From Caulobacter sp. (lineage in GTDB: Bacteria; Pseudomonadota; Alphaproteobacteria; Caulobacterales; Caulobacteraceae), in contig JAQGIP010000066.1 in assembly GCA_028291055.1 (NCBI GenBank), forward strand, positions 1 to 36,377: DNA of 36,377 bases, given 5' to 3'. The position numbers were made by a program, and so were the translations under genes. Position 1 is the stretch's first letter. Each line of letters opens with the position of its first letter. Shown one piece after another: positions 18,413-26,569 of this stretch. The notes below the pieces were generated by a model, which was not told the DNA's origin, made no database searches, and saw only the letters and a list, made by a program, of their open reading frames with translations.

Positions 18413-19461
18413 CCCACCCCGACGGCGTCGGCCACGCAGGCGAAGCCGTCGGCGCGCAGCCGCGCGGCCAGGTCGCGGTTGATGCGCGCGACCAGGCCGG
18501 GCCCCTGGAAGACCAGGGCGGAATAGAGCTGCACCGCCTGGGCCCCGGCGCGGATCTTGGCATAGGCGTCGCCGCCCGAGGCGATGCCGCCGGCGCCGAT
18601 CAACGCCAGCCGGCCCGCCGAGGCTGCGTGGAAGCGCGCCAGCATGGCCGTGGAGGGCGTCATCAGGGGCGCGCCGGACAGCCCCCCGGTTTCGGCCCGG
18701 GCGGCCCCCTTGAGGGTTTCAGGCCGCGCCACGGTGGTGTTGGAGACGATGATGCCCTGCAGGCCGTTGGCGATCACCGTCTCGACGATGGCCTCGACCT
18801 CGCCCTCCTCCAGATCGGGCGCGACCTTCAGGAAGACCGGGTGGTCGCCGGCGGCCGTCAGGGTGGCGCGGACTTCGGCCAGCTTGCCGAGCAGATCCTG
18901 CAACGCCTCGCGGGTCTGCAGCGCGCGCAGGCCGGGGGTGTTGGGCGAGGAGATGTTGACGGTGAAGTAGTCGGCCAGACCCCAAAGGCGCGTCAGGCCC
19001 GTCACATAGTCGGCGACGCGGTCGGCGGCGTCCTTGTTGGCGCCGATGTTGGCGCCGGTGATCCCGGCCGGACGGCGCCCGGCCAGGCGCGCCGCGAAGG
19101 GCTCCAGCCCCTCGTTGTTGAAACCCATGCGGTTGATTACCGCCTGATCCTCGGGAAGCCGGAACAGGCGGGGCCGGGGATTGCCGGCCTGGGCCAGCGG
19201 CGTGACGGTTCCGCATTCCACGAAGCCGAAGCCGGCCCGCAGCATGGCGGCGGGGACCTGGGCGTTCTTGTCGAAGCCGGCGGCCAGGCCCACCGGGTTG
19301 GGCAGGGCGAGGCCGGCCAGGCTGGTGCTAAGGACCGGATCGGTGGCCGAGGGCGAGCGGGGACCCAGGCCCGCCGCCAGCAGCCGCACGGTCAGGCCGT
19401 GCGCATCTTCCGGATCGAGGCCGCGCAGAATGGGCGTCGCCAGGTCGTGCAGCAGGCTCAC
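18409..19461 (-). CDS. pyrD: Dihydroorotate dehydrogenase (quinone), class 2
   Basis: A 350-residue class 2 dihydroorotate dehydrogenase, oxidising dihydroorotate to orotate with FMN and passing electrons to quinone at the inner membrane (de novo pyrimidine synthesis). The start is GTG 19461, overlapping the DUF952 stop (GTGA). The N-terminal extension typical of class 2 is present (MSLLHDLATPILRGLDPEDA). FMN and substrate motifs include GLAAGFDKN, GTVTPLAQAGNPRPRLFR, RMGFNNEG and NISSPNTPGLR with catalytic Ser172, then IGAGGI near the end. A longer frame extending to 19869 runs through the neighbouring gene and is rejected. Confidence 0.95.
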   Translation of the reverse strand: MSLLHDLATPILRGLDPEDAHGLTVRLLAAGLGPRSPSATDPVLSTSLAGLALPNPVGLAAGFDKNAQVPAAMLRAGFGFVECGTVTPLAQAGNPRPRLFRLPEDQAVINRMGFNNEGLEPFAARLAGRRPAGITGANIGANKDAADRVADYVTGLTRLWGLADYFTVNISSPNTPGLRALQTREALQDLLGKLAEVRATLTAAGDHPVFLKVAPDLEEGEVEAIVETVIANGLQGIIVSNTTVARPETLKGAARAETGGLSGAPLMTPSTAMLARFHAASAGRLALIGAGGIASGGDAYAKIRAGAQAVQLYSALVFQGPGLVARINRDLAARLRADGFACVADAVGVG

Positions 19462-19802
19462 GGGGCGAGGTCGTCCAGCATCGGAACGCCCTTGGCGTCG
19501 AGGGCCACGGGAGCGGCCTCGATCACCGACGCCACGTCCAGCGGGCCATAGAGGTGGGGGAAGAGGTCGCCGCCCCGCGACGGCTCCCACTTCAGGGCCG
19601 CGCCGAGGCTGTCGGCCTCGATGGCCAGAGCCCACAGGTCGGCCATGCCGTGGAAGTATTTGCGGCCCGTCTCCTGGGCCTGGGCGGCGGTGGAGAAGTG
19701 GATGTAGCCGTCGGCGATGTCGATGGCCGAGCCGTCGAAGCGCCCGGCGGCCTGGGCGGCGCGCCACTCCGACCCGGGCAGGAGCTTGTAGATCCGCGTC
19801 AT
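19458..19802 (-). CDS. DUF952 family protein
   Basis: A 114-residue DUF952 protein. It shows the family pattern: IYKLLPGSEWRAAQAAG at the N-terminus, DGYIHFSTAAQAQET, then LKWEPSRGGDLFPHLYGPL. DUF952 folds are related to small ADP-ribosyl/arginine-binding domains, but biochemical function is not established. Its ATG overlaps the stop of the SixA-like gene (ATGA), and its TGA overlaps the GTG start of pyrD. It therefore sits inside a translationally coupled chain, although no functional link to pyrimidine synthesis is evident. Confidence 0.85.
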   Translation of the reverse strand: MTRIYKLLPGSEWRAAQAAGRFDGSAIDIADGYIHFSTAAQAQETGRKYFHGMADLWALAIEADSLGAALKWEPSRGGDLFPHLYGPLDVASVIEAAPVALDAKGVPMLDDLAP

Positions 19803-20311
19803 TCGCCGCCGCCTCCGCCATGGTCGGCCACGAAGAACAGTCCGTCGTAGCAGGGCCGGCCCGCCGCATCGAAGGTGAAGGCCGCCGCCGTGGCGGTGGG
19901 GAAACGCTCGGCCGCCCGCGCGATGACCGACGGCGAGGCGCCCCCCTCGCGCAGCAGCGACACGGTCAGTTCGTGGACGCCCGGATTGTGGGCAATCAGC
20001 AGCACCACGCCCGCCGTCTCGCCGGCCTTGTCCACCGCGTCGCGCAGGGTGTTGGCGGCGGCGTTGTAGAGGGTGCGTTCGCCTTCGGACCGCACGCCGG
20101 GGAAGGCGGCGGAAACGGCGGCCCAGGTGTCCAGGGTGCGCTGGGCGGGGGAGACCACGGCGACGTCGGGGCTCAGGCCCGCCTTGGCCAGCACCTGGCC
20201 CATGATGGCGGCGTCCTGGCGGCCGCGCTCGCTGAGCGCGCGGTCGAAGTCGCGCCCGCTCTCGGCGCGGCGCTCGGCCTTGGCGTGCCGCATGACGATC
20301 AGTCGGTCCAT
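19799..20311 (-). CDS. SixA-like histidine phosphatase
   Basis: A 170-residue member of the histidine phosphatase (phosphoglycerate mutase-like) superfamily, closest to SixA. The N-terminal RHAKAE motif carries the nucleophile His9. Arg58 in SPAQRTLDTW and the second catalytic histidine His108 in IAHNPGVHEL are present. SixA proteins dephosphorylate phosphohistidine in HPt domains or phosphotransferase proteins; the target here is unknown, though a histidine kinase gene lies 2 kb downstream on the same strand. It is the first gene of the chain sixA-DUF952-pyrD-VTT, overlapping the next gene by four bases. Confidence 0.87.
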   Translation of the reverse strand: MDRLIVMRHAKAERRAESGRDFDRALSERGRQDAAIMGQVLAKAGLSPDVAVVSPAQRTLDTWAAVSAAFPGVRSEGERTLYNAAANTLRDAVDKAGETAGVVLLIAHNPGVHELTVSLLREGGASPSVIARAAERFPTATAAAFTFDAAGRPCYDGLFFVADHGGGGGE

Positions 20312-20373
20312 GCTTCGCCTATAGCCCGGTTCGGCGGCGCGGGTCAGCCGTCCTTGCGAGGCGCGGGGCGCCG

Positions 20374-20850
20374 TTACTTCGCGTGGCGCGCCGCAGCCAG
20401 GGCCGCCTTCTCGTCGGTGAAGGTCTTGTCGGCGGTGGGGAAGGCCTCGCCGCAGGCCAGAGCCAGCATATGGGCGTCGGTTGGGTCCACGGGCGCCTGG
20501 GGATCGATGGTGGGCGTGTCGGATTTCATCACGGCGTTGTCCGAGCCCAGGACGGTCATCTTGGCCAGGGCGATCGTGCGGGCCTTGCAGTCGAACTGCA
20601 GGGTGATGCGGCCGTGGTCAGGCGCCGTCTGCACCGGCGCCTCGTCGGTGGCCGGAAGCGGCGCGGGGAAGATCAGCAGGCCGTCGGCCTCGACTTTACC
20701 GGCGTTGTTGCGGCGGCTGCCCAGGTCGAGCAGCACCAGCGTGCCGCCCTTCTGGCCGGCGACCGCCAGGCGTGTCGTGCCCGCGAACGCCGCAACGGGA
20801 TTGAGGGCGAGGAGGGCGACCAGGGGAGCGACTAAAACGGCTTTGTTCAT
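20374..20850 (-). CDS. Small secreted hypothetical protein
   Basis: A 158-residue protein with a clear signal peptide (MNKAVLVAPLVALLALNPVA, cleavage near AFAG). The mature part has a beta-rich look, with LQFDCKARTIALAKMTVLG resembling the cysteine-containing strand of small secreted proteins such as the surface-adhesin-E type, and a second cysteine in LALACGEAF, so one periplasmic disulfide is plausible. The exact family is not recognised. It diverges from metX across 82 bases and lies 62 bases upstream of the SixA-like gene, in the same direction. Confidence 0.75.
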   Translation of the reverse strand: MNKAVLVAPLVALLALNPVAAFAGTTRLAVAGQKGGTLVLLDLGSRRNNAGKVEADGLLIFPAPLPATDEAPVQTAPDHGRITLQFDCKARTIALAKMTVLGSDNAVMKSDTPTIDPQAPVDPTDAHMLALACGEAFPTADKTFTDEKAALAAARHAK

Positions 20851-20890
20851 GGGGCGAGGCTAGCCCAGTTGATGCGGCATTTCGAGGGCG

Positions 20891-20906
20891 GGCCTGTTGA
20901 CAGGCC
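20891..20906 (+). promoter_or_regulatory. Perfect short hairpin in the metX leader
   Basis: GGCCTG-TTGA-CAGGCC is a perfect six-base-pair stem with a four-base loop, 26 bases before the metX start and in the gap shared with the divergent secreted-protein gene. The same bases contain TTGACA, which could act as a -35 element, but no convincing -10 follows. It may be an operator, an RNA hairpin or chance in GC-rich DNA. It does not match a SAM riboswitch. Confidence 0.25.
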
Positions 20907-20932
20907 GGGGCGGTGGCTGTCCAAGGCGGGCC

Positions 20933-22141
20933 ATGGCCAAGGCTAAGGCGACAGAGCCCACCCTCCCCCTCGCGGCGGCGCCCGACTCGACGACCGTTCC
21001 GGCGTCGGGCGATGAGGTGATGCGGTTCGCGGGCAACCGTTCCTTGCAACTCGACAGCGGTGCGGAGATCGCCGGGCTGGAGATCGCCTACCGCACCTGG
21101 GGAACGCTGAACGCCGATCGGTCCAACGCGGTGCTGATCTGCCATGCCCTGACCTTGGACCAGCATGTGACCGGAACCCATCCGGTGACCGGCAAGCCCG
21201 GCTGGTGGACGCGGCTGATCGGGCCGGGCAAGCCGCTGGACCCGGCGCGGCACTACATCATCTGCTCCAATGTGGTCGGCGGCTGCATGGGCTCCACGGG
21301 GCCCGCCTCGATCAATCCGGCGACCGGCAAGGCCTGGGGCCTGGCGTTTCCGGTCATCACCATCCCCGACATGGTCCGCGCCCAGGCGATGCTGGTCGAG
21401 GCCCTGGGCATCCAGAGCCTGTTCGCCGTGGTCGGCGGCTCGATGGGCGGCATGCAGGTGCTGCAGTGGGCGGCGGACTATCCCGAGCGGGTCTTCTCGG
21501 CCATCTGCATCGCCTCCGCCCCGCGCCATACGGCCCAGAACATCGCCTTCCACGAGGTCGGCCGCCAGGCGGTGATGGCCGATCCGGACTGGCGCGGCGG
21601 CGCCTATGCCGAGGCCGGGGTGCGGCCCGACAAGGGCCTGGCCGTGGCGCGGATGGCCGCCCACATCACCTATCTGAGCGAGCCGGCCCTGCAGCGGAAG
21701 TTCGGCCGCGAGCTGCAGCGCGACGGCCTGTCGTGGGGCTTCGACGCCGACTTCCAGGTGGAGAGCTACCTGCGCCACCAGGGGGCCACCTTCGTCGACC
21801 GCTTCGACGCCAACAGCTACCTCTACATCACCCGGGCCATGGACTATTTCGACATGGCCGCGGCCCACGACGGCGTGCTGGCTGAGGCCTTCCGCAAGGC
21901 CCGCGACGTGCGCTTCTGCGTGCTGTCCTTCACCTCCGACTGGCTCTATCCGACCCCGGAAAGCCGCGCGGTGGTGCGCGCGCTGAACGCGGCCGGCGCC
22001 CGGGCCAGTTTCGTGGAGATCGACAGCGACAAGGGCCACGACGCCTTCCTGCTGGACGAGCCGGTGATGGACGACGCCCTGAAGGGCTTCTTCGCGTCGG
22101 CGGAGCAGGCCCGGGGCCTTACGGCCGGGCTGGTCAAATGA
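20933..22141 (+). CDS. metX: Homoserine O-acetyltransferase (MetX family)
   Basis: A 402-residue alpha/beta-hydrolase-fold enzyme that acylates homoserine for methionine synthesis. The start is ATG 20933, preceded by AAGGCGGG; an upstream in-frame start at 20897 lacks support. The nucleophile is Ser170 in [14 protein letters not shown]. The oxyanion region [13 protein letters not shown], the conserved [17 protein letters not shown] and the C-terminal acid/base region ([21 protein letters not shown]) are all present. MetX proteins may use acetyl- or succinyl-CoA; sequence by eye cannot decide. The stop overlaps metW (ATGA), as in many alphaproteobacteria. Confidence 0.95.
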   Translation: MAKAKATEPTLPLAAAPDSTTVPASGDEVMRFAGNRSLQLDSGAEIAGLEIAYRTWGTLNADRSNAVLICHALTLDQHVTGTHPVTGKPGWWTRLIGPGKPLDPARHYIICSNVVGGCMGSTGPASINPATGKAWGLAFPVITIPDMVRAQAMLVEALGIQSLFAVVGGSMGGMQVLQWAADYPERVFSAICIASAPRHTAQNIAFHEVGRQAVMADPDWRGGAYAEAGVRPDKGLAVARMAAHITYLSEPALQRKFGRELQRDGLSWGFDADFQVESYLRHQGATFVDRFDANSYLYITRAMDYFDMAAAHDGVLAEAFRKARDVRFCVLSFTSDWLYPTPESRAVVRALNAAGARASFVEIDSDKGHDAFLLDEPVMDDALKGFFASAEQARGLTAGLVK

Positions 22142-22791
22142 GAGAAGATTTCCGCGAGATCCTGCGGCTGGTCCGTCCCGGCGCCCGCGTGATCGACGTG
22201 GGCTGCGGCGAGGGCGAGCTGCTGGAGCTGCTGACCCGCGAGAAGGGCGTCGACGGACGCGGCGTGGAGATCAGCCCCGAGGGCGTGTCGGCCTGCCTGG
22301 CGCGGGGCCTGGCCGTGGTGCAGGGCGACGCCGACCACGACCTGGACTATTTCCCGGCCAAGGCCTTCGACTATGCGGTGTTGTCCCAGACCCTGCAGGC
22401 CACCCGCCAGCCGCGCCATGTGCTGAACGAGCTGATGCGCATCGCCGACCGGGCCATCGTTTCCTTCCCCAACTTCGGCCATTGGCGGGTGCGCTGGAGC
22501 CTGGTCAGCCGCGGCCGGATGCCGGAGACCCGCGCCCTGCCCCAGCCGTGGTGGTCGACGGCCAACATCCACCTGTGCACCCTGGCCGACTTCCTGCAGC
22601 TGACCAACGACCTGGGCCTGCGCGTCGACGCCTGCGCGGCGCTGTCGGCGGGCCAGCCGGCGCGCGCGATCGACCCCACCAAGGCCATCGAGAACTGGCG
22701 CTCCGAAGCGGCCCTGTTCCTGTTGAGCCGGCCTTCCGACACCCGCGCGACGGAACCTCTACCGCCGCCGGGCGATCTCTTCGGGGCATGA
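22138..22791 (+). CDS. metW: Methionine biosynthesis protein MetW
   Basis: A 217-residue class I methyltransferase-fold protein, the usual partner of metX; MetW is reported to activate or complement MetX in some bacteria. The SAM-binding motif I is [15 protein letters not shown] (about 18-32). The family-specific parts [32 protein letters not shown] and [14 protein letters not shown] follow. Its ATG overlaps the metX stop, and its TGA overlaps the next ATG (22788-22791). Translational coupling to metX fits formation of a complex in fixed ratio, which is inference. Confidence 0.94.
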   Translation: MREDFREILRLVRPGARVIDVGCGEGELLELLTREKGVDGRGVEISPEGVSACLARGLAVVQGDADHDLDYFPAKAFDYAVLSQTLQATRQPRHVLNELMRIADRAIVSFPNFGHWRVRWSLVSRGRMPETRALPQPWWSTANIHLCTLADFLQLTNDLGLRVDACAALSAGQPARAIDPTKAIENWRSEAALFLLSRPSDTRATEPLPPPGDLFGA

Positions 22792-23513
22792 CCCTCAGAC
22801 TGATGACCTACAACGTCCACCGCTGCGTGGGCGTGGACAAGAAGCTCGATATCGCCCGCGTGGCCGCCGTGATCGCGGCCATGAAGCCCGATGTCGTGGC
22901 CTTGCAGGAGCTCGACGTCGGCCGGGCCCGCACCGGCGGCGTCGATCAGGCCCATGCCCTGGCCGAGAAACTGGGCATGCGCCGCCACTTCAACGCCGCC
23001 ATGCATGTGGAGGAGGAGCAGTATGGCGACGCCATCCTGACCGCCCTGCCCGAGAAACTGGTCCGCGCCGGCGCCCTGCCCCACTACCGCCGGGTGCCCG
23101 GCAATGAGCCGCGCGGGGCCGTGTGGATCACGGTGGAGAAGGACGGCGTCGAGGTGCAGGTGATCAACACCCACCTGGGCCTGGTGCCCCAGGAGCAGCA
23201 GAAGCAGGCCGCCGCCCTGATCGGCGACTGGATGACACATCCCAGATGGACCGGCCCCTGCGTGCTGATGGGCGACTTCAACGCCACGCCGTTTTCGGCC
23301 ACCTACCGGATGCTGGCCGCCGTGCTGCGCGACGCCCAGGGCGACCGCAAGGAGTCGCCGACCGCGACCTTCCCGTCGGGCTTTCCCTTCCTGCGCATCG
23401 ACCATGTCTTCCTGGCCGGCGAGATGAAGGTCTCGAAGATCGAGTCGCCCTATGACGCCCGTGCGCGCAAGGCGTCCGACCACCTGCCGCTGGTAGTGGA
23501 ACTGGAGCTGTAG
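22788..23513 (+). CDS. Endonuclease/exonuclease/phosphatase (EEP) family protein
   Basis: A 241-residue metal-dependent EEP-fold hydrolase. Motifs in order: MTYNVHRCVG, the metal ligand Glu41 in VVALQELDVG, INTHLGL, GDFNATPFS, and the catalytic SDHLPLVVELEL at the C-terminus (Asp231, His232). There is no signal peptide or membrane segment, so it is cytoplasmic. The substrate could be nucleic acid or a phospho-ester; family resemblance does not decide. The ATG overlaps the metW stop by four bases, placing it in the methionine operon. In-frame sequence upstream to 22482 lies within metW and is rejected as a start. Confidence 0.88.
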   Translation: MTLRLMTYNVHRCVGVDKKLDIARVAAVIAAMKPDVVALQELDVGRARTGGVDQAHALAEKLGMRRHFNAAMHVEEEQYGDAILTALPEKLVRAGALPHYRRVPGNEPRGAVWITVEKDGVEVQVINTHLGLVPQEQQKQAAALIGDWMTHPRWTGPCVLMGDFNATPFSATYRMLAAVLRDAQGDRKESPTATFPSGFPFLRIDHVFLAGEMKVSKIESPYDARARKASDHLPLVVELEL

Positions 23514-23536
23514 GTCCGGGCGTCACGGGAATAGAT

Positions 23537-23610
23537 GGGGATATGATCGGATTTCCGATCCCCGCCCTCAGACCCCTCCCCGCCGTCGGCGGAAATCCGT
23601 TCGTGTCCCC
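23537..23610. repeat. REP-like palindromic element C (single copy)
   Basis: This lies in the convergent gap between the EEP and phospholipase D genes. It starts GGGGATATGATCGGATTTCC and ends in the reverse complement of GGGGACACGAACGGATTTCC, so the outer 20 bases pair almost perfectly. It is flanked by AT-rich bases (AGAT, ATTTT). The centre holds ACCCCTCCCCGCCGTCGGCG (23572-23591), nearly identical to part of the palindrome after phaR. It probably forms a strong hairpin in either transcript. Confidence 0.8.
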
Positions 23611-23617
23611 ATTTTGG

Positions 23618-25219
23618 CTAGGGCGCCGGAGCCGCCACGCCTTCGGCGAGCTGGCTGGCCTTGCGGGTGGCCTCGCCGGGTTCGTCCAGCAACAGCTGGG
23701 CCAGGTCGCCGCGCAGGCGTTTGCGGCGGTTCCAGGGGTTCCAGGCGTCCTGGGGCGTGGTGGGGTCGCCCAGGTGCCACTTGGCCACGAAGCGGGCGAA
23801 GGCGCCCGGCTCCTTGCATTCGGCGAAGGGCATGCGGTGGGGCGTGGCGGTATCCAGCGAGCGGACGGCGGCGCCCAGCGACCCGGTGGCGATCTCGGCG
23901 GCGGCCACCTCGAGCCCGCTGCGTTCCATATAGTGGCCGATCAGCTGGTTGCGGAAGGCTGCGATGGCGGTGCGGCAGACGGCGCCCTCCTCGCCCGGCG
24001 CGGCCTCGAAGGCCACGTCCAGTTCGCTGTCCAGACCGGTGGAACGGTTGTTCAGGTTGGCCGAGCCGATGCGCAGCAGCCGGTCGTCCATGATCGAGAC
24101 CTTGGAGTGGATGATCACCGGCCCGCCGCCCGGCGTGTGGGGCGTGAAGGCGTGGAAACGGCCGCCGGGATCGACCTCGCGCAGGCGCTCGATGGCGGCG
24201 ACGCGGGCGGAATCCATGGTCAGCTGGTCGAAATAGCTGGGGCTTTCCGCCGGCCCGATGGTGACGATCTCCGGCCCGCCCGGCTCCAGCAGCCGCATGG
24301 CCAGCGCCTCCACCACCAGGGGCGAGGTCAGATACTGGTTCTCCAGGAAGATCAGGTCCTTGGCCGCGGCGATGGCGTCCAGGTGCAGGCGCAGGTTCTC
24401 AAACGCCCCGGGCCGGCCCTTCCAGGGGGCCATGGTGCGCACGATGCCCAGCTTCTGCTTGACGAAGTGGGAAGGGACTTCCGGCGGCCAGGGCGTTTCG
24501 ACCTCCGGCGGGAAGGGCGTCAGCGGCTCCTGGGTGGCCGCCGTCCAGCGCTCGGTGAAGAGGTCGGCCAGGGCCAGCACCGCCGGCCCCTCGACCAGCA
24601 TGGAAACCTCGTGGCGGGCCGGATAGCGGCGGCCGTTGGGCAGGCGCCGCCTGGGGTCGTGGTCGGCGTGGTGGCAGGTATCCCAGCGGTCGGGGCCCAT
24701 GTCGCCGCCGCTGACGAAGGCGATGCGCCCGTCGATGACCACCGTCTTCTGGTGATGGCTGGCGGAGTTGGGCAGGCTGTTGTCGAGCCGGAACTTGACC
24801 TTGGAATTCATGAAGAAGGCCTGGCCCCGCTGGGGCGCGAACAGCAGCGACGCGGCGATCGGCGGCGGCATGTCCCAGGCCAGGATGCGCACGTCGAGGC
24901 CCGGATTGAGCGCCGCCAGCCGCCGCAGCAAAAAGCCCAGCCGGTCGGTCTGTTCGGGATCGCGGCTCTTGGACACCACGTCGGGCGCCAGGCGCGCCAA
25001 CGGATCGAAGGTCCAGGCCAGGATCCAGATCGAGCGCCTGGCCAGCAGCAGCGCCGATTTCAGGGCGGAGAAGTAGTCGGCGTTGTCGATCATCAACGCC
25101 ATGCGGTCGACGGGCTCGAGCCGCCAGCAGTTGCGGCCGGGCTGCAGGATCGGTTGGTCATGTTCCGGCGCGGGCGTTTCGCCGACAGCCTCGTCACTCA
25201 TGGCAACCGCCGCGCTCAT
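23618..25219 (-). CDS. Phospholipase D-family protein (two HKD motifs)
   Basis: A 533-residue protein with two HKD phosphodiesterase motifs: His156/Lys158/Asp163 in HHQKTVVIDGRIAFVSGGD and His371/Lys373/Asp378 in IIHSKVSIMDDRLLRIGSAN, each followed by the expected Gly/Ser/Asn residues. This is the architecture of phospholipase D and cardiolipin synthase. No N-terminal membrane helices are visible, unlike ClsA, so a soluble phospholipase D or ClsB-like enzyme is more likely. The start ATG 25219 has GGGAG six bases upstream; Met at 25201 is a weaker alternative. It follows the P-II gene by 57 bases on the same strand. Confidence 0.9.
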   Translation of the reverse strand: MSAAVAMSDEAVGETPAPEHDQPILQPGRNCWRLEPVDRMALMIDNADYFSALKSALLLARRSIWILAWTFDPLARLAPDVVSKSRDPEQTDRLGFLLRRLAALNPGLDVRILAWDMPPPIAASLLFAPQRGQAFFMNSKVKFRLDNSLPNSASHHQKTVVIDGRIAFVSGGDMGPDRWDTCHHADHDPRRRLPNGRRYPARHEVSMLVEGPAVLALADLFTERWTAATQEPLTPFPPEVETPWPPEVPSHFVKQKLGIVRTMAPWKGRPGAFENLRLHLDAIAAAKDLIFLENQYLTSPLVVEALAMRLLEPGGPEIVTIGPAESPSYFDQLTMDSARVAAIERLREVDPGGRFHAFTPHTPGGGPVIIHSKVSIMDDRLLRIGSANLNNRSTGLDSELDVAFEAAPGEEGAVCRTAIAAFRNQLIGHYMERSGLEVAAAEIATGSLGAAVRSLDTATPHRMPFAECKEPGAFARFVAKWHLGDPTTPQDAWNPWNRRKRLRGDLAQLLLDEPGEATRKASQLAEGVAAPAP

Positions 25220-25276
25220 ACGCCACTCCCGCTCCGTGGCGGGCTAACGCGCCGGGAGCAACATGGCTCCGCTTGG

Positions 25277-25621
25277 TCAGCCGGTAATCGCCGCGGCGTC
25301 GGTTTCCCCGGTGCGGATGCGCAGCGCCTGTTCGAGGTCCATGACGAATATCTTGCCGTCGCCGATCTTGCCGGTGTTGGCGGTGCGGGCCACGGCCTCG
25401 ACGATGGCGGGCGCGAGATCGGCCGAGGCGGCGATCTCCAGCTTCACCTTCGGCAGCAGCTTCACCTCGTATTCGGCGCCCCGGTAGACCTCGGTCTTGC
25501 CCTTCTGGCGTCCATAGCCGCGCACCTCGGTGACGGTGAGGCCCGATGCCCCCGCCTCGGTGACGGCGTCCAGCACGGCGTCGAGCCGGCTGGGCTTGAT
25601 GACGGCGACGATCATCTTCAT
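25277..25621 (-). CDS. P-II family nitrogen regulatory protein
   Basis: A 114-residue P-II signalling protein (GlnB/GlnK type) that senses 2-oxoglutarate and ATP/ADP. Start ATG 25621 gives MKMIVAVIKPSRLDAVLDAV. The T-loop is intact, with uridylylation site Tyr51 in YRGAEY, and the second signature TGKIGDGKIFV is present. Lengths and loops are canonical. Unusually, neither amtB nor glnA is adjacent. The start overlaps the stop of an upstream methyltransferase gene by four bases (ATGA) and a phospholipase D-family gene follows. An in-frame extension to 25870 runs antiparallel through intergenic and methyltransferase sequence and is rejected. Confidence 0.94.
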   Translation of the reverse strand: MKMIVAVIKPSRLDAVLDAVTEAGASGLTVTEVRGYGRQKGKTEVYRGAEYEVKLLPKVKLEIAASADLAPAIVEAVARTANTGKIGDGKIFVMDLEQALRIRTGETDAAAITG

Positions 25622-26463
25622 CCGCGTGCTCCACTTTTCCGAACAGATCCGAGAGTGGGGTAAAGCCCGGCCGTTTCCAAGGGATTCGACAGGGTGGCGT
25701 GATCCGGCGCCGAATGCTTGAGCAACCTGCCCGCCGGAGCGGGGCCGGCCGGAACCGGCGCCAGCGCGCCCGGCGAGAAGACCCGCGCCCTTTGCTTCAG
25801 CCCCCGGGGCTTCACCGCGAAGGTCTGCTTGACCGCTTCCATCAGGATCAGGCCGGCGAAATTGGGCCACAGCCAGGCGCCGACCTGCTCGAACCCCTCG
25901 GCCCAGCCGGCCGTCCAGGCCAGGGGCGGGGCATACAGCGCGCGGGTCCAGCCCGCCGGCTCCAGCTCCGCCTCGCGCAACAGGGCCTCCAACTGGCGGC
26001 GCGTATAGGGGCGGCCATGGCCGAAGGGGGTGTTTTCAGCGTTGGACCACAGGCCGTTGCGCGCGGCCACGGCGACGATCACCCGGCCGGACGGGGCCAG
26101 AACCCGCCAGATCTCGCGCAACACGGCGAGGGGATCATCGCTCTCCTCCAGGGCGTGGACGGCCAGCACCCGGTCGAACAGGGCATTGGTCAGCGGCAGG
26201 GCGGCTTCGTCGGCCAGGCAGGCCATGTTGGCGGTCTCGTCGGGCCAGACCTCCACGCCCTGGGCCGCGGGCATGGCCACCACCACCCGGCGGGCCTTTT
26301 CACGGGCCATGCCGAGGAAGGGCGTCGGATAGCCCAGGCCCAGCACGTCGAGCCCGCGCGCGTCGCCCCACGCCTCCTCGATCTTGGCGCCCAGCATTTC
26401 GCGCGCGGCCTTGCCGAGCGGCGAGGCGTAGAAGGCGCGAAGTTCCAGAACATCCCGGCGCAT
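25618..26463 (-). CDS. Class I SAM-dependent methyltransferase
   Basis: A 281-residue protein with a methyltransferase-11-like fold. The SAM-binding motif is atypical, DVLGLGYPTPFLG at about 39-51, and is followed by LFDRVLAVHALEESDDPLAVLREIWRVL-type core residues (motif: loop, Glu-rich helix) and GRVIVAVAARNGLWS. The C-terminal 60 residues are Pro/Ala/Arg-rich and look extended. The substrate is unknown. The gene diverges from gloB across 106 bases and overlaps the P-II gene downstream, so the P-II protein is translated in its wake. Confidence 0.85.
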   Translation of the reverse strand: MRRDVLELRAFYASPLGKAAREMLGAKIEEAWGDARGLDVLGLGYPTPFLGMAREKARRVVVAMPAAQGVEVWPDETANMACLADEAALPLTNALFDRVLAVHALEESDDPLAVLREIWRVLAPSGRVIVAVAARNGLWSNAENTPFGHGRPYTRRQLEALLREAELEPAGWTRALYAPPLAWTAGWAEGFEQVGAWLWPNFAGLILMEAVKQTFAVKPRGLKQRARVFSPGALAPVPAGPAPAGRLLKHSAPDHATLSNPLETAGLYPTLGSVRKSGARG

Positions 26464-26569
26464 TGCCGCTCCCGCATCGAGTCGGGATCAATGTAGGATG
26501 CCTGGACCTCTTTCGTCAGCGTTCCCTTCGCCTATCTGTTGGCCACGCCTAGTCTCCGGAGCTTTTCGC

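Noticed and set aside
20851..20932. Possible SAM riboswitch before metX
   Set aside because: The gap is 82 bases with only a simple hairpin; no SAM-II or related core was recognised.
23543..25663. Plus-strand open frame of 706 codons opposite the phospholipase D gene
   Set aside because: Low-complexity product, while the minus strand encodes a complete enzyme with both HKD motifs.
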